DNA of 64,000 nt, taken from contig NZ_LMTZ01000116.1 in NCBI RefSeq assembly GCF_001456025.1, positions 24,003-88,002 on the forward strand, given 5' to 3'. The position numbers were made by a program, and so were the translations under genes. The notes beneath the pieces are model-generated. The model was given only the letters and a program-made list of their open reading frames with translations, was not told the origin of the DNA and made no database searches. This DNA is from Mastigocoleus testarum BC008. GTDB taxonomy: Bacteria > Cyanobacteriota > Cyanobacteriia > Cyanobacteriales > Nostocaceae. This document shows, in pieces, positions 1-8,128 of this stretch (the first letter of the stretch is position 1; each line of letters begins with the position of its first letter).

Positions 1-262
1 GCCTCATCCTCTCAATATAAGGCCATCCTCCCTCTGATTCAATTTCACGCAATAATGCATAAAGTCCATGACGATTATCGGGTAAACTCCGTTGAAATTC
101 CTCATCGCAGATCTCACGATGTAACATTTCTAACTTTCTTAGCAAACTTAAAAGTGCAATAGTATCTCCTTGGCAAAATTCAACTGCATCACCAATGGCA
201 GAAGTTATTTCTTGCAGTTTTTGAGATAAATTTTCACGTTCAAAACTTTTATCTACATACAT
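1..262 (-). CDS. Conserved hypothetical protein, 3' part cut by window edge
   Basis: An open frame starts with ATG at 262 and runs off the left edge, giving 87 residues without a stop. The start is preceded by a purine-rich GGGATACAAGT stretch. The visible part begins MYVDKSFERENLSQKLQEIT and looks alpha-helical and charged, with a later stretch containing LLSLLRKLEMLHREIC and ending near GGWPYIERMR. I do not recognise a named domain. There is no signal peptide or membrane segment. The upstream side faces an 880-base spacer before psbO, so it has its own promoter region, divergent from psbO. Confidence 0.55.
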   Translation of the reverse strand, partial: MYVDKSFERENLSQKLQEITSAIGDAVEFCQGDTIALLSLLRKLEMLHREICDEEFQRSLPDNRHGLYALLREIESEGGWPYIERMR

Positions 263-1145
263 ACTTGTATCCCTGTCAATTCAATTAATAAAAATTTACT
301 AATCTCGATTATTCTGTTAGGGCTTGCATGAGCTTTTCCAGCAATAGAAAACCAGAGAAATATATAAAATCCCAATTGCGCTATCAAATAAAAAATTAAA
401 TTTTAACCTTTGATTTAAAAACTCAGAATATTTTGTAATCCAAAATACTCAAATTTGCGAAGAACAAAGCATGATTATAAATCAAAAGAATACAGGTATT
501 GCCAATATTTGACTTATATTTACCCTTTAAAGACTTTTAATAGCCCAAATTACTGATTATATAGATAAAAAAACTATTTTCTGCTTATAACTCTCATTAT
601 CTCTTAATAAAGACTTTTAACTCACTCTTTCTAGATAATTAAGAAAATTTTAGAGAGTGAAACGGAACTAATTTGTAACCAGCAGCTTTCTCTAAGAATC
701 AATCTCACTAATCGCTTGGCTCTCATTTAGATGAAACAGACTCGGAGAACAAAGTAGCTTATGATACTTTATTGAGGCAGCAGGAGATTTAACGGATTTT
801 ATTGAACAATAGATTTTAGCCTTAAGTTTTAAAACTTAACAATTAACTGTGAAAAAATGCTGGTCCAAAATTTCCATAAAATCATAAATTCCTATTATTT
901 CAGCACCCTTTGAGTATTAAGCTAAAAATTAGTACGTCTACGATCGTTCAACTAAAAACCATATTACTTTGTCCAAGTGGTGGCATGATGTTTTGATTTT
1001 GAGTTAAAAAAAATCGTATGATCTGGCTTAAATAGCCATAAAAATTGGGTATTACACCCTGCTAAGGACAAACATGATACGTTTAAGTATGTTTAGCAGA
1101 GTAATTTGACAACTTAGATATTAAATTTTGACATTGAGGTTGACC
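263..1145. other. Long AT-rich intergenic region upstream of psbO
   Basis: No coding frame that I trust lies here. It separates the divergent starts of the partial gene and psbO, so both promoters must lie within it. A TTGACA hexamer at 1106-1111 lies close to psbO, but it leaves almost no room for a leader, so I do not call it the promoter. A short frame ending in DLTDFIEQ near 800-825 has no start or ribosome site and may be a gene remnant. Confidence 0.4.
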
Positions 1146-1979
1146 ATGAGGTTTCGCACTTTACTTGTTGCTGTCTTAGCTTTATGTCTGGGGTTTCTCA
1201 CCGCTTGTAGCGAGGGTCCAACAGCTGGAAGCAATGATGTACTAAGCTATGACCAAATTAGAAATACAGGCTTAGCAAACATATGTCCCAAATTATCAGA
1301 AACCAGTCGGGGTTCAATTCCTATTGACTCGAGCAAATCTTATAAAATTAAAGAACTTTGTTTACAGCCAACAAATTACTTTGTCAAAGAAGAACCCGCA
1401 AACAAACGCCAAGAGGCTGAATTTGTAGCCGGAAAATTATTGACTCGTAAGACTTCTAGTTTGGATCAGATTCAAGGCGATTTAATCATTAATTCTGATG
1501 GTAGTCTAACTTTTAAAGAAAGAGAAGGTTTTGACTTTCAAGCAACTACCGTAAAACTTCCTGGTGGTGAGAGTATACCTTTCCTCTTTACTGTTAAAGG
1601 TTTTACAGGTGAAACACAACCTGGATTAACCAGTATTAATACTTCAACTGATTTTAAAGGTGCTTTCCGAGTTCCTTCATATCGTGGTGCAACTTTCCTT
1701 GACCCCAAAGGTCGTGGTGTTGCTACTGGTTATGATAATGCAGTGGCTCTTCCTGCCCAAGCAGATGATGAAGAATTACTTCGTGCAAATGTTAAGCGCA
1801 CTGAAGTTCTAGATGGAAAAATGTCTTTGTCTATCTCTAAAGTCAACAGCGACACTGGCGAAATTGCTGGTACCTTTATCAGCGAACAGCCTTCTGATAC
1901 AGATTTAGGTGCTGGTGATCCTAAGGAAGTCAAAATTCAAGGTATATTTTACGGTCTTGTAGAATCTGCTGATGCTTAA
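1146..1979 (+). CDS. psbO: Photosystem II extrinsic manganese-stabilising protein PsbO
   Basis: PsbO binds the lumenal face of photosystem II and stabilises the Mn4CaO5 oxygen-evolving cluster. The 277-residue product has a hydrophobic N-terminal signal ending in LTAC (Cys21), a possible lipobox. It is followed by the hallmark DVLSYDQIRNTGLANICP, a second Cys in KELCLQP (the conserved PsbO disulfide pair), GFTGETQPGL, FRVPSYRGATFLDPKGRG and a C-terminal GIFYGLVESADA. I chose ATG 1146, with GAGG seven bases upstream. A longer frame from TTG 1128 would absorb the ribosome site. It is monocistronic, with a possible terminator at 2099-2148. It is full length for the family. Confidence 0.97.
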   Translation: MRFRTLLVAVLALCLGFLTACSEGPTAGSNDVLSYDQIRNTGLANICPKLSETSRGSIPIDSSKSYKIKELCLQPTNYFVKEEPANKRQEAEFVAGKLLTRKTSSLDQIQGDLIINSDGSLTFKEREGFDFQATTVKLPGGESIPFLFTVKGFTGETQPGLTSINTSTDFKGAFRVPSYRGATFLDPKGRGVATGYDNAVALPAQADDEELLRANVKRTEVLDGKMSLSISKVNSDTGEIAGTFISEQPSDTDLGAGDPKEVKIQGIFYGLVESADA

Positions 1980-2098
1980 TTAATTTATGGGAACAGCGAA
2001 TCCCTAGCATATTAACGAGTAGTGATTTACTCTTTGGATCTTCTTTTAAGAAAACTAGCCGAAATTCTCCAACTTCATTAGAACTTGGTTGTGTAATG

Positions 2099-2148
2099 GA
2101 GGGAACCTAAAAAATTTTGCCTAAAATTTTTGATTGTGTGGTTCCCTC
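2099..2148 (+). terminator. Inverted repeat downstream of psbO, likely terminator
   Basis: GAGGGAACC (2099-2107) pairs perfectly with GGTTCCCTC (2140-2148). The loop between them itself contains A-rich and T-rich blocks that can extend the hairpin, and the sequence after it is CTTACTCTGTT. It lies 120 bases after the psbO stop and there is no gene between. Termination is inferred; there is no long T run. Confidence 0.5.
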
Positions 2149-2428
2149 TTACTCTGTTAAAAATAAGTATAAAATTTACGCTAGTTTGAATTTATAATCA
2201 ATGCATTTGAAGTGTGCGAACCTCCCATACAAATAATTAATAATACTGATAATTAATATCAACTCGACTCATAATAATGATAAAGAAATTAAAGATTAAT
2301 TTTCTTCCATTGTGTCCTCGTGAGAATTAATTCACGATTATTTAAAGAAAGCTTTATTTAAATATTTAAACCTTCTCCCCAAACAATTAACATTAATTAA
2401 ATACAGTTATTGCGAAGAAAATCGATCT

Positions 2429-3091
2429 ATGACCAATGAAAGCATAAAAGTGAGTGAAACAACTAAGAAAGAATTAGTAATTCCCAAAATAATCGTCGGA
2501 TTAGGAAATCCAGAACCAAAATACGATAAAACACGCCATAACATTGGTTTTGCTGCGATTGATGCTTTATCGAAATACTGGCAAATTTCGTTGGCGCAAA
2601 ATCGTAAATTTAAATCGGAATATGGGGAAGGTATTTGTTTCGGAAGTGAAAAAATCCGTTTACTTAAACCACTGACTTATATGAATCGTTCGGGAGAAGC
2701 AATTAGCGCAGCCACAAACTGGTTTAAAATTTCTCCAGAATCTGTTTTGGTGATTTACGATGAACTCGATTTACCCATAGGTAAAACTCGTTTGCGTTTA
2801 TCTGGTTCTGCAGGGGGACACAATGGGATAAAAAGTACAATATCTCACCTTGGTACTCAGAATTTTCCCCGCTTGCGAATTGGTATTGGCAAACCAAATA
2901 AACCTAATGTTCCCAATAGCAACAAGCATACAGTTTCCCATGTTTTAGGGCGTTTTTCGGCAGTTGAGAACCAAATTCTGCCAGAAATATTAGAATTTGT
3001 TGTCGAATGTGTTGAATTGTCTCTCAAGCAAGGCGTGGAAAAAGCGATGAATCGTTGCAATGCAAAATTTATTCAAATCCCCCAAGATTAA
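2429..3091 (+). CDS. pth: Peptidyl-tRNA hydrolase
   Basis: Pth releases peptides from peptidyl-tRNA that dropped off the ribosome, so the tRNA can be reused. The 220-residue protein carries all family marks: IIVGLGNPEPKY near residue 21, KTRHNIGF with the catalytic His, LLKPLTYMNRSG, the catalytic Asp in IYDELDLPIG, GSAGGHNGIKS and FPRLRIGIGKP. The N-terminus is about 15-20 residues longer than in E. coli (MTNESIKVSETTKKELVIPK), and I keep the first ATG because no internal start fits the fold. It is convergent with the S21 gene just downstream. Confidence 0.95.
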   Translation: MTNESIKVSETTKKELVIPKIIVGLGNPEPKYDKTRHNIGFAAIDALSKYWQISLAQNRKFKSEYGEGICFGSEKIRLLKPLTYMNRSGEAISAATNWFKISPESVLVIYDELDLPIGKTRLRLSGSAGGHNGIKSTISHLGTQNFPRLRIGIGKPNKPNVPNSNKHTVSHVLGRFSAVENQILPEILEFVVECVELSLKQGVEKAMNRCNAKFIQIPQD

Positions 3092-3130
3092 CTCCCCAAG
3101 AATCAATCATCTTAAAAAGCAAACACCCAG

Positions 3131-3147
3131 CACCCCTAACAGGGGTG
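3131..3147. terminator. Small hairpin between convergent pth and rpsU1
   Basis: CACCCCT (3131-3137) and AGGGGTG (3141-3147) form a 7-bp stem with a 3-base loop, placed between two genes that converge. It could end transcripts from either side. There is no T run, so this is a weak call. Confidence 0.35.
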
Positions 3148-3242
3148 AGGTGGATTTATCTTAATATCTATAATTATAAAAAAGAAACTGCTTGGACTTG
3201 GTTAAAAATTAGTCAGCATGTTCGAATTGGTCGAACTTAGGT

Positions 3243-3422
3243 TTACTTATAACGACGCTTACGTCTAGCAGCTACAGCTTTCCGTTTACGTTTCTCTTGG
3301 GGGGTTTCATAATGACGATGATACTTTACATCGGCAAGAATCCCCGCCTTGGAAACCTGACGCTTAAAGCGGCGCAATGCTGAATCTATTCCTTCGTTTT
3401 CTCCTAAAACCACTTGGGTCAT
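3243..3422 (-). CDS. rpsU: 30S ribosomal protein S21, copy 1
   Basis: This 59-residue basic protein, too short for usual ORF lists, begins MTQVVLGENEGIDSALRRFK and continues with RQVSKAGILADVKYHRHYE. It ends in an Arg/Lys-rich tail KRKAVAARRKRRYK, matching bacterial S21 over its whole length. S21 sits on the 30S platform and helps initiation. ATG is at 3422 and TAA at 3243-3245. A second S21 gene lies at 7647-7841, identical over the first 21 residues but with a different C-terminal tail. Upstream, towards rsmI, is a 12-bp inverted repeat at 3519-3566. Confidence 0.95.
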   Translation of the reverse strand: MTQVVLGENEGIDSALRRFKRQVSKAGILADVKYHRHYETPQEKRKRKAVAARRKRRYK

Positions 3423-3518
3423 TCTCGAACTTTCCTCTTTTTCTTGTTTTTGACAATTGTAATATTAACCGCTTCTAAATATCTCGACAAACATACCCAA
3501 AAATAGATAAATCTGTAG

Positions 3519-3566
3519 AAGCACAATTCAATGTATAAGTTTACTCAGTTTTTCTGAATTGTGCTT
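3519..3566. promoter_or_regulatory. 12-bp perfect inverted repeat upstream of rpsU1
   Basis: AAGCACAATTCA (3519-3530) is mirrored by TGAATTGTGCTT (3555-3566) with a 24-base spacer. It lies about 97 bases upstream of the rpsU1 start and about 205 bases past the rsmI stop, on the same strand as both. It may be the rsmI terminator or part of the rpsU1 leader. Neither side has a T run. Confidence 0.4.
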
Positions 3567-3770
3567 GCTTCCCTCGTGTTGGGAAAAGGTTTATTGAGCA
3601 TAACATCCTAATTGCAAATCGCTGTTCTCAAAGTTAGGAAGGAGACAAAAGCAAGTTAGGTAAAAATATAATTAATACCCCAAAAATTCAAAAATTAGAA
3701 GGTTTGCTCCCCAACTTTACAAAATATTAGAACATGCCCCTCTTTATAGGTTATTCTTCCCTAAATACTT

Positions 3771-4625
3771 TTAGTTCTCTTCTGTTATTTTAATATCTAA
3801 AGCCAACTGATAAAGTTGACGTCGAGGTATAGAAGTCAGTTTTGCTAATTCGCGGCTAGCTTGCGACCGCGATACTCCCCGAGTAATTAGCGATCGTAAT
3901 TCTATTTTAAGTTGCGCTTCGGAAAGTTGTGTTCGATCAGGTGAAGTTCCTTCAAGAATAAGAGTATATTCACCCTGAGGTTGTTTTTCTTGATAGAGAG
4001 AAATCGCTTCCTTCAAAGAACCTCGCCAAAAGTCTTCATACAGTTTAGTTAGTTCTCGTGCTAGCACACAATGACGAGTTTCTCCAAAAGCAGCAACTAA
4101 ATCTTCTAGCGTTTCTCGCAAGCGGTGTGGCGATTCATAAAAAATTAAAGTCCGAGTTTCTGCTTGTAAAGATTCTAAGATTTGTTGTCGCTGTTTTCTT
4201 TTTGTTGGCAAAAAACCCTCAAACATAAATCTATTTGTAGGTAAGCCAGATGCACACAATGCAGTAATCGCTGCACAAGCACCAGGAAGAGGGACCACAG
4301 AAATTCCTTTAGTGATACAAGCCGAAATTAATTCATAGCCAGGATCGGAAATTCCTGGAATCCCGGCGTCGCTAACCAAAGCTAAGGATTTATCGTCATT
4401 TAAGTGTCGTAACAGTTCTGGAATGCGACTACTACGATTGTGTTCGTGGTAACTTATCTGGGGAGTTTTGATTTGAAAATGTTGCAGTAACTTTCCCGTA
4501 TGACGGGTGTCTTCAGCTGCAATCAAATCTACATCTTGCAGAACCTGTACGCCCCGAAATGTCATATCCGCTAAATTGCCGATTGGGGTACCGACAACAT
4601 AAAGCGTTCCTGGTTTAATTTCCAT
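3771..4625 (-). CDS. rsmI: 16S rRNA (cytidine-1402 2'-O)-methyltransferase RsmI
   Basis: RsmI methylates the 2'-OH of C1402 in the ribosomal P site using SAM. The sequence shows GTLYVVGTPIGNL at the N-terminus, DLIAAEDTRHTGKLL, HEHN, the nucleotide-binding SDAGIPGISDPGYEL, VPLPGACAAITAL and FYESPHRL. It ends in a short helical region with a SRSQASRELAKLTSIPRRQLYQ segment. The frame is open to 4682 (303 residues), but the family normally begins just before GTLYVVGTP. I therefore use the Met at 4625 (284 residues). No clear ribosome site favours either start. It is divergent from the sugar kinase at 4745. Confidence 0.93.
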   Translation of the reverse strand: MEIKPGTLYVVGTPIGNLADMTFRGVQVLQDVDLIAAEDTRHTGKLLQHFQIKTPQISYHEHNRSSRIPELLRHLNDDKSLALVSDAGIPGISDPGYELISACITKGISVVPLPGACAAITALCASGLPTNRFMFEGFLPTKRKQRQQILESLQAETRTLIFYESPHRLRETLEDLVAAFGETRHCVLARELTKLYEDFWRGSLKEAISLYQEKQPQGEYTLILEGTSPDRTQLSEAQLKIELRSLITRGVSRSQASRELAKLTSIPRRQLYQLALDIKITEEN

Positions 4626-4744
4626 TAAAAAATCATCATTCAAAAATTTTTTCGCTGGGTAGTAATTCCAATTATTTATCACTAATTAATTAGCCACTAC
4701 CAATTTTTATTTCATTACCGATTACTGATTACAAGTGAAGAAAG

Positions 4745-5635
4745 ATGAAAAAGCATGGGTTATTTGTTGGTTTAGTTACCTTAGATTTGATTTATCTTGC
4801 CGAATCACCTCCCAAGCACAACCAAAAAATTGTTGCTGCTGACTGTACAGTTGCAGCTGGAGGTCCAGCAACCAATGCAGCAGTAACTTTTAATCATTTG
4901 GGGGAGCAAGGCAGAGTTTTAGGAGTTATTGGTTCTCATCCAATGACTCAAATAGTTCGTACCGATCTAGAAGATTACAAAGTTGCTGTTACCGATCTAG
5001 CTCCTCATAACAATAATTCACTACCAGTGTCTTCAATTATTGTTACTGAAGCCACCGGAGAACGTGCTGTCATATCGATTAATGCTGTTAAAACTCAAGT
5101 AAACGCACAAAATATTCCAGATAATATTTTAGACGATGTGGATATAGTCCTAATTGATGGGCACCAAATGATAGTAGGGCTTCATATTGCCGAGATGGCA
5201 AAAGCTAGAAGTATACCTGTAGTCATTGATGGTGGTAGTTGGAAAGCTGGTTTTGAGCAAATTTTACCTAAAGTGGATTACGCTATTTGCTCCGGGAATT
5301 TTTATCCACCCAATTGTCCCGATATACCCCAAGAGGATACAAAAAGTCGTTGTCAGGCTGTTTCTACTTATCTTCAAGAATTAAACGTACCTCACATTGC
5401 CATAACCCAAGGGGAAAAACCAATTTATTACTTTTACCAAGGCGAAGCTGGAATAATTGATGTACCAAAAATCAAAACTGTCGACACCCTAGGAGCAGGT
5501 GATATTTTCCATGGTGCATTTTGCCATTTCATCTTGAGAGAAAAATTTACAGACGCACTCATCTCAGCAGCAAATATTGCTTCCCATTCCTGTGAGTTCT
5601 TTGGTACCCGTCTTTGGATGAAATCTTCAAAATAA
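4745..5635 (+). CDS. PfkB-family carbohydrate kinase
   Basis: This is a 296-residue ribokinase-fold kinase. It has the GGPATNAAVTFNHLG motif near residue 38 (sugar-binding Gly-Gly signature) and the C-terminal DTLGAGDIFHGAF motif, whose Asp is the catalytic base and which forms the anion hole. The substrate cannot be read from sequence; PfkB members phosphorylate ribose, fructose, adenosine and related sugars. GAAGAAAG precedes the ATG. The neighbouring CysQ-like phosphatase lies on the same strand 375 bases on, too far for confident co-transcription. It is cytoplasmic with no signal peptide. Confidence 0.88.
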   Translation: MKKHGLFVGLVTLDLIYLAESPPKHNQKIVAADCTVAAGGPATNAAVTFNHLGEQGRVLGVIGSHPMTQIVRTDLEDYKVAVTDLAPHNNNSLPVSSIIVTEATGERAVISINAVKTQVNAQNIPDNILDDVDIVLIDGHQMIVGLHIAEMAKARSIPVVIDGGSWKAGFEQILPKVDYAICSGNFYPPNCPDIPQEDTKSRCQAVSTYLQELNVPHIAITQGEKPIYYFYQGEAGIIDVPKIKTVDTLGAGDIFHGAFCHFILREKFTDALISAANIASHSCEFFGTRLWMKSSK

Positions 5636-6010
5636 TTTATCCCAACCTTTAACGACTTCCACTGATGTTAGCCCAATCAATTATATGTAACTTTATTTAC
5701 AATTACCCGACATTACTTTTGAGTCATAAAGAAAAAAGCAGCATATAGCGGATTGCAAGTAAGTGAGGTATAGGCAAAAAGCTAGAAGTTATATGTAAAG
5801 TAGGTTTCACTCCTGACTACTGCCTCCTGTCTCCTGACTTCTGCTATAAGTTAAGTTTGTGCTTGTGATGATGAAAAAGCTGAGAATAAATCATCTGTAA
5901 GAATTTAGATTCCAAATATGTATTCGTAACCATTAATTATTCGCACCTACTGAACACTCGTGATAAAGTTACTAGCTAGGTTCTTAATCTTTTGCTCAAA
6001 AGGAAAATTA
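5636..6010. other. Intergenic region with degenerate heptamer-like repeats
   Basis: The stretch around 5812-5845 (GACTACTGCCTCCTGTCTCCTGACTTCTG) resembles the TCCTGAC/TTCTGAC short tandem repeats found in full form at 44254-44344. No gene or clear hairpin is seen. The region must contain the promoter of the phosphatase gene. Confidence 0.4.
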
Positions 6011-6868
6011 ATGAAAACTTTAGAGGAAATTTTAACTGTTACCCGTAGTATTGCTTGGGGGGCAACAGATATACTCCGTAGCTATTATCGTGGGGATAAT
6101 AAACAAAATCTAGAGGTTAACTATAAACAAAATGAACCCGTAACTGTTGCTGATACAGCAACAAATAACTATATTGTGGAGCAATTACAAACAGCTTTTG
6201 GCAGTGAAGATTTCGGTTATATAAGTGAAGAAACCTATCAAAAACAAGCTGCGAATAGTAAAGAATTGGTTTGGATTATAGATCCCTTGGATGGAACTCG
6301 AGATTTTATTAATAAAACTGGTGAATATGCGATTCATATCGCCTTAGTAAAAGATAAACGCCCAATATTAGCAGTAGTAGCTCAACCAGAAACCGAAAAG
6401 TTATTTTACGCCATCAAAGGTAAAGGTTCATTTGTCGAAGTACGTAGTGTGACAGGAGATAATTCTACTGAAGCTTTAAACGTCTCAACACGGGATAGTT
6501 TAGATGATTTAACTTTAGTAGTTAGCCGTAGCCACCGCAATGAAAAATTAAATCATCTCTTAAAAAACTTACCTTGTAAAAATCAGAAAGTAGTTGGTAG
6601 TATTGGTGGAAAAATTGCAGCAATAGTGGAACAAAAAGCTGATATTTATATTTCAATTTCTGGAAAATCAGCGCCCAAAGATTGGGACCTAGCAGCCCCT
6701 GAACTAATCTTGAGCGAAGCTGGTGGAAGTTTTACACACTTTGATGGTACTAACTTGTCTTATAACACTGGTGATATTAATCAGTGGGGTGGACTAATTG
6801 CTTCTAATGGTAAGTGCCATCAAATGCTGTGCGAAGAAGCAGAAAAAATCTTAGGACAGCTTAGCTGA
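6011..6868 (+). CDS. cysQ: Inositol monophosphatase family / CysQ-like 3'(2'),5'-bisphosphate nucleotidase
   Basis: This is a 285-residue, Li+-sensitive-type phosphatase. The metal site is complete: Glu in YISEET (about residue 71), then WIIDPLDGTRDFI with the DPxDGT/S signature, and a distal WDLAAPELILSEAGG that supplies the last Asp. Family members of this length in cyanobacteria hydrolyse PAP/PAPS or inositol phosphates, so CysQ is the best name but not proven. The start is ATG 6011 with AGGA ten bases upstream. The frame continues to 5960 but those extra 17 residues have no ribosome site. Confidence 0.82.
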   Translation: MKTLEEILTVTRSIAWGATDILRSYYRGDNKQNLEVNYKQNEPVTVADTATNNYIVEQLQTAFGSEDFGYISEETYQKQAANSKELVWIIDPLDGTRDFINKTGEYAIHIALVKDKRPILAVVAQPETEKLFYAIKGKGSFVEVRSVTGDNSTEALNVSTRDSLDDLTLVVSRSHRNEKLNHLLKNLPCKNQKVVGSIGGKIAAIVEQKADIYISISGKSAPKDWDLAAPELILSEAGGSFTHFDGTNLSYNTGDINQWGGLIASNGKCHQMLCEEAEKILGQLS

Positions 6869-7194
6869 TTATCAACCTCTATATAGCAACGAAATTCAAG
6901 TCAAATAAAAGATTATCTTTTCTATGGGAATAATAAGATTTTCTATTAATTAAAGTTCTTGATTCTCAATGAATTTAGGGATTTATTGTAATTTTTCCCA
7001 ATTAATTATAATTCTCTGAAATAAGGTATATTTTTTATCTTTTTTGTAATCATCTTGAATAAAAGTTTCAAAGTTTTTCCATAATTGCTATATACTGGAA
7101 CGATAAGGATTAATTCGGTTGTGTAAATCGTATAAATCTTTGAAGCGTTTCTCCGAAGCTAAGTCTCTACAACACACCATATTGGAATCACTGA
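6869..7194. other. Intergenic, AT-rich, upstream of broken rbp gene
   Basis: No frame or strong hairpin is seen. It holds the former 5' leader of the decayed RRM gene. Cold-inducible rbp genes in cyanobacteria usually have long leaders, so this space is consistent with one. Confidence 0.35.
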
Positions 7195-7430
7195 ATGTCA
7201 ATTTATTTTGTTAACTTATCTAAGCAGGTTACAGAAGATTATTTAGAAGAAGTATTTGTAAATCGTGCTAAGGTTAGTCAGGTTCAGTTTGTAACAGATA
7301 TGGAAATGATTGGAAGACTGGGTCTTGCTCCTTTATCTTAAATAGATTTCAAGAGGAAGAGAATGCAGTAACTGAGGCATAAAATCGTGCTTTGTGGATC
7401 GATAGACAATTCAAAAGTAAATTAAGCAAG
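7195..7430 (+). pseudogene. Decayed RRM-type RNA-binding protein (RbpA family)
   Basis: ATG 7195 opens a frame reading MSIYFVNLSKQVTEDYLEEV, a clear match to cyanobacterial Rbp proteins (MSIYVGNLSYxVTExDLxxVF, the RNP2 end of an RRM). It runs to VQFVTDME and then stops at 7339-7341 after 48 residues, where RNP1 should be. In the +2 frame the homology resumes from 7332 as FILNRFQEEENAVTEA, then a stop at 7380, then NRALWIDRQFKSKLSK. These parallel the family's FVEM...EEExxAI...ALxGAEWMGRxLKVNKA. So one frameshift and one in-frame stop have destroyed the gene. Its place directly upstream of an S21 gene is the classical cyanobacterial rbp-rpsU arrangement. Confidence 0.8.
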
Positions 7431-7488
7431 ACCTCATTACAGATATGGGAGGTCTATCACGGGGTAAAATAAGCGATAATCATCGCTT
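7429..7488 (+). other. Two hairpins between broken rbp and rpsU2
   Basis: AGACCTC (7429-7435) pairs with GAGGTCT (7449-7455), and AAGCGAT (7471-7477) pairs with ATCGCTT (7482-7488). They lie just after the pseudogene and before a terminator at 7529-7575, so the rbp-rpsU spacer keeps its folded structure although rbp itself is dead. Confidence 0.45.
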
Positions 7489-7528
7489 TGAGAATATGAA
7501 CTTCTCAAGCAATATTTATCTAGAAACT

Positions 7529-7575
7529 CCAGCAGCTTAAAGTTTAAGCTAGACACTGCTGGAAATATTTTTTCG
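7529..7575 (+). terminator. Rho-independent-type terminator upstream of rpsU2
   Basis: CCAGCAG (7529-7535) pairs with CTGCTGG (7556-7562). The inner AGCTTAAA/TTTAAGCT can extend the stem, and AAATATTTTTTCG follows. It would end transcription coming from the old rbp gene 72 bases before the rpsU2 start, and could act as an attenuator for rpsU2. Confidence 0.65.
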
Positions 7576-7646
7576 CTCTGATTTTAGGTGTGATATTTTA
7601 AAAAGCTCAGGCTTTTGAACGGTAAAAAATATAAGGATTAACAAGA

Positions 7647-7841
7647 ATGACGCAAGTAGTATTAGGTGAAAATGAAGGGATAGATTCAGCTTTGCGTAGA
7701 TTTAAGCGCAAAGTATCACGTGCAGGAATTTTCCAAGACATGAGGAAAAATCGTCACTTCGAAACTCCACTAGAGAAACAGAAACGTAAAGCAGTTTCTC
7801 GACAAAGACAGCGTCGCCAACAACGTTCCCGACGTAAATAA
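7647..7841 (+). CDS. rpsU: 30S ribosomal protein S21, copy 2
   Basis: This 64-residue S21 begins MTQVVLGENEGIDSALRRFK, the same as copy 1, then diverges to RKVSRAGIFQDMRKNRHFET and a longer tail rich in Gln and Arg (RQRQRRQQRSRRK). AAGGA lies nine bases before ATG. It is the paralogue normally found behind an rbp gene, here behind the pseudogene and its terminator. The two S21 copies may be used under different conditions such as cold. That is inference from the rbp-rpsU pairing known in cyanobacteria. Confidence 0.95.
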   Translation: MTQVVLGENEGIDSALRRFKRKVSRAGIFQDMRKNRHFETPLEKQKRKAVSRQRQRRQQRSRRK

Positions 7842-8128
7842 ACGTCAAAAATTAGTTATAACTTGATACTCTGGTTGTAAGATACTCTAGTTATAACTCT
7901 ACATCGGCGAGGCTTTCGATTGGAATATACCTAGATGAAATGCTGAATTAGATTATGAGTTACGAAATACACTTTAATCTATCATGTAGCTTTTTCAAGT
8001 GTTTTTCCCAATTGAAACACCAGATAAAGATTCGAATGACAATCAGTGGGATCTTTATTTTTATGCAATCAATGTCACCACAGTTGATTGCATAGAAATT
8101 TTGCATTTTCGTATGATGTGATTTTTTT

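Noticed and set aside
1106..1130. TTGACA as the psbO -35 box
   Set aside because: The start codon would lie too close for a normal leader, and no good -10 box follows at the right spacing.
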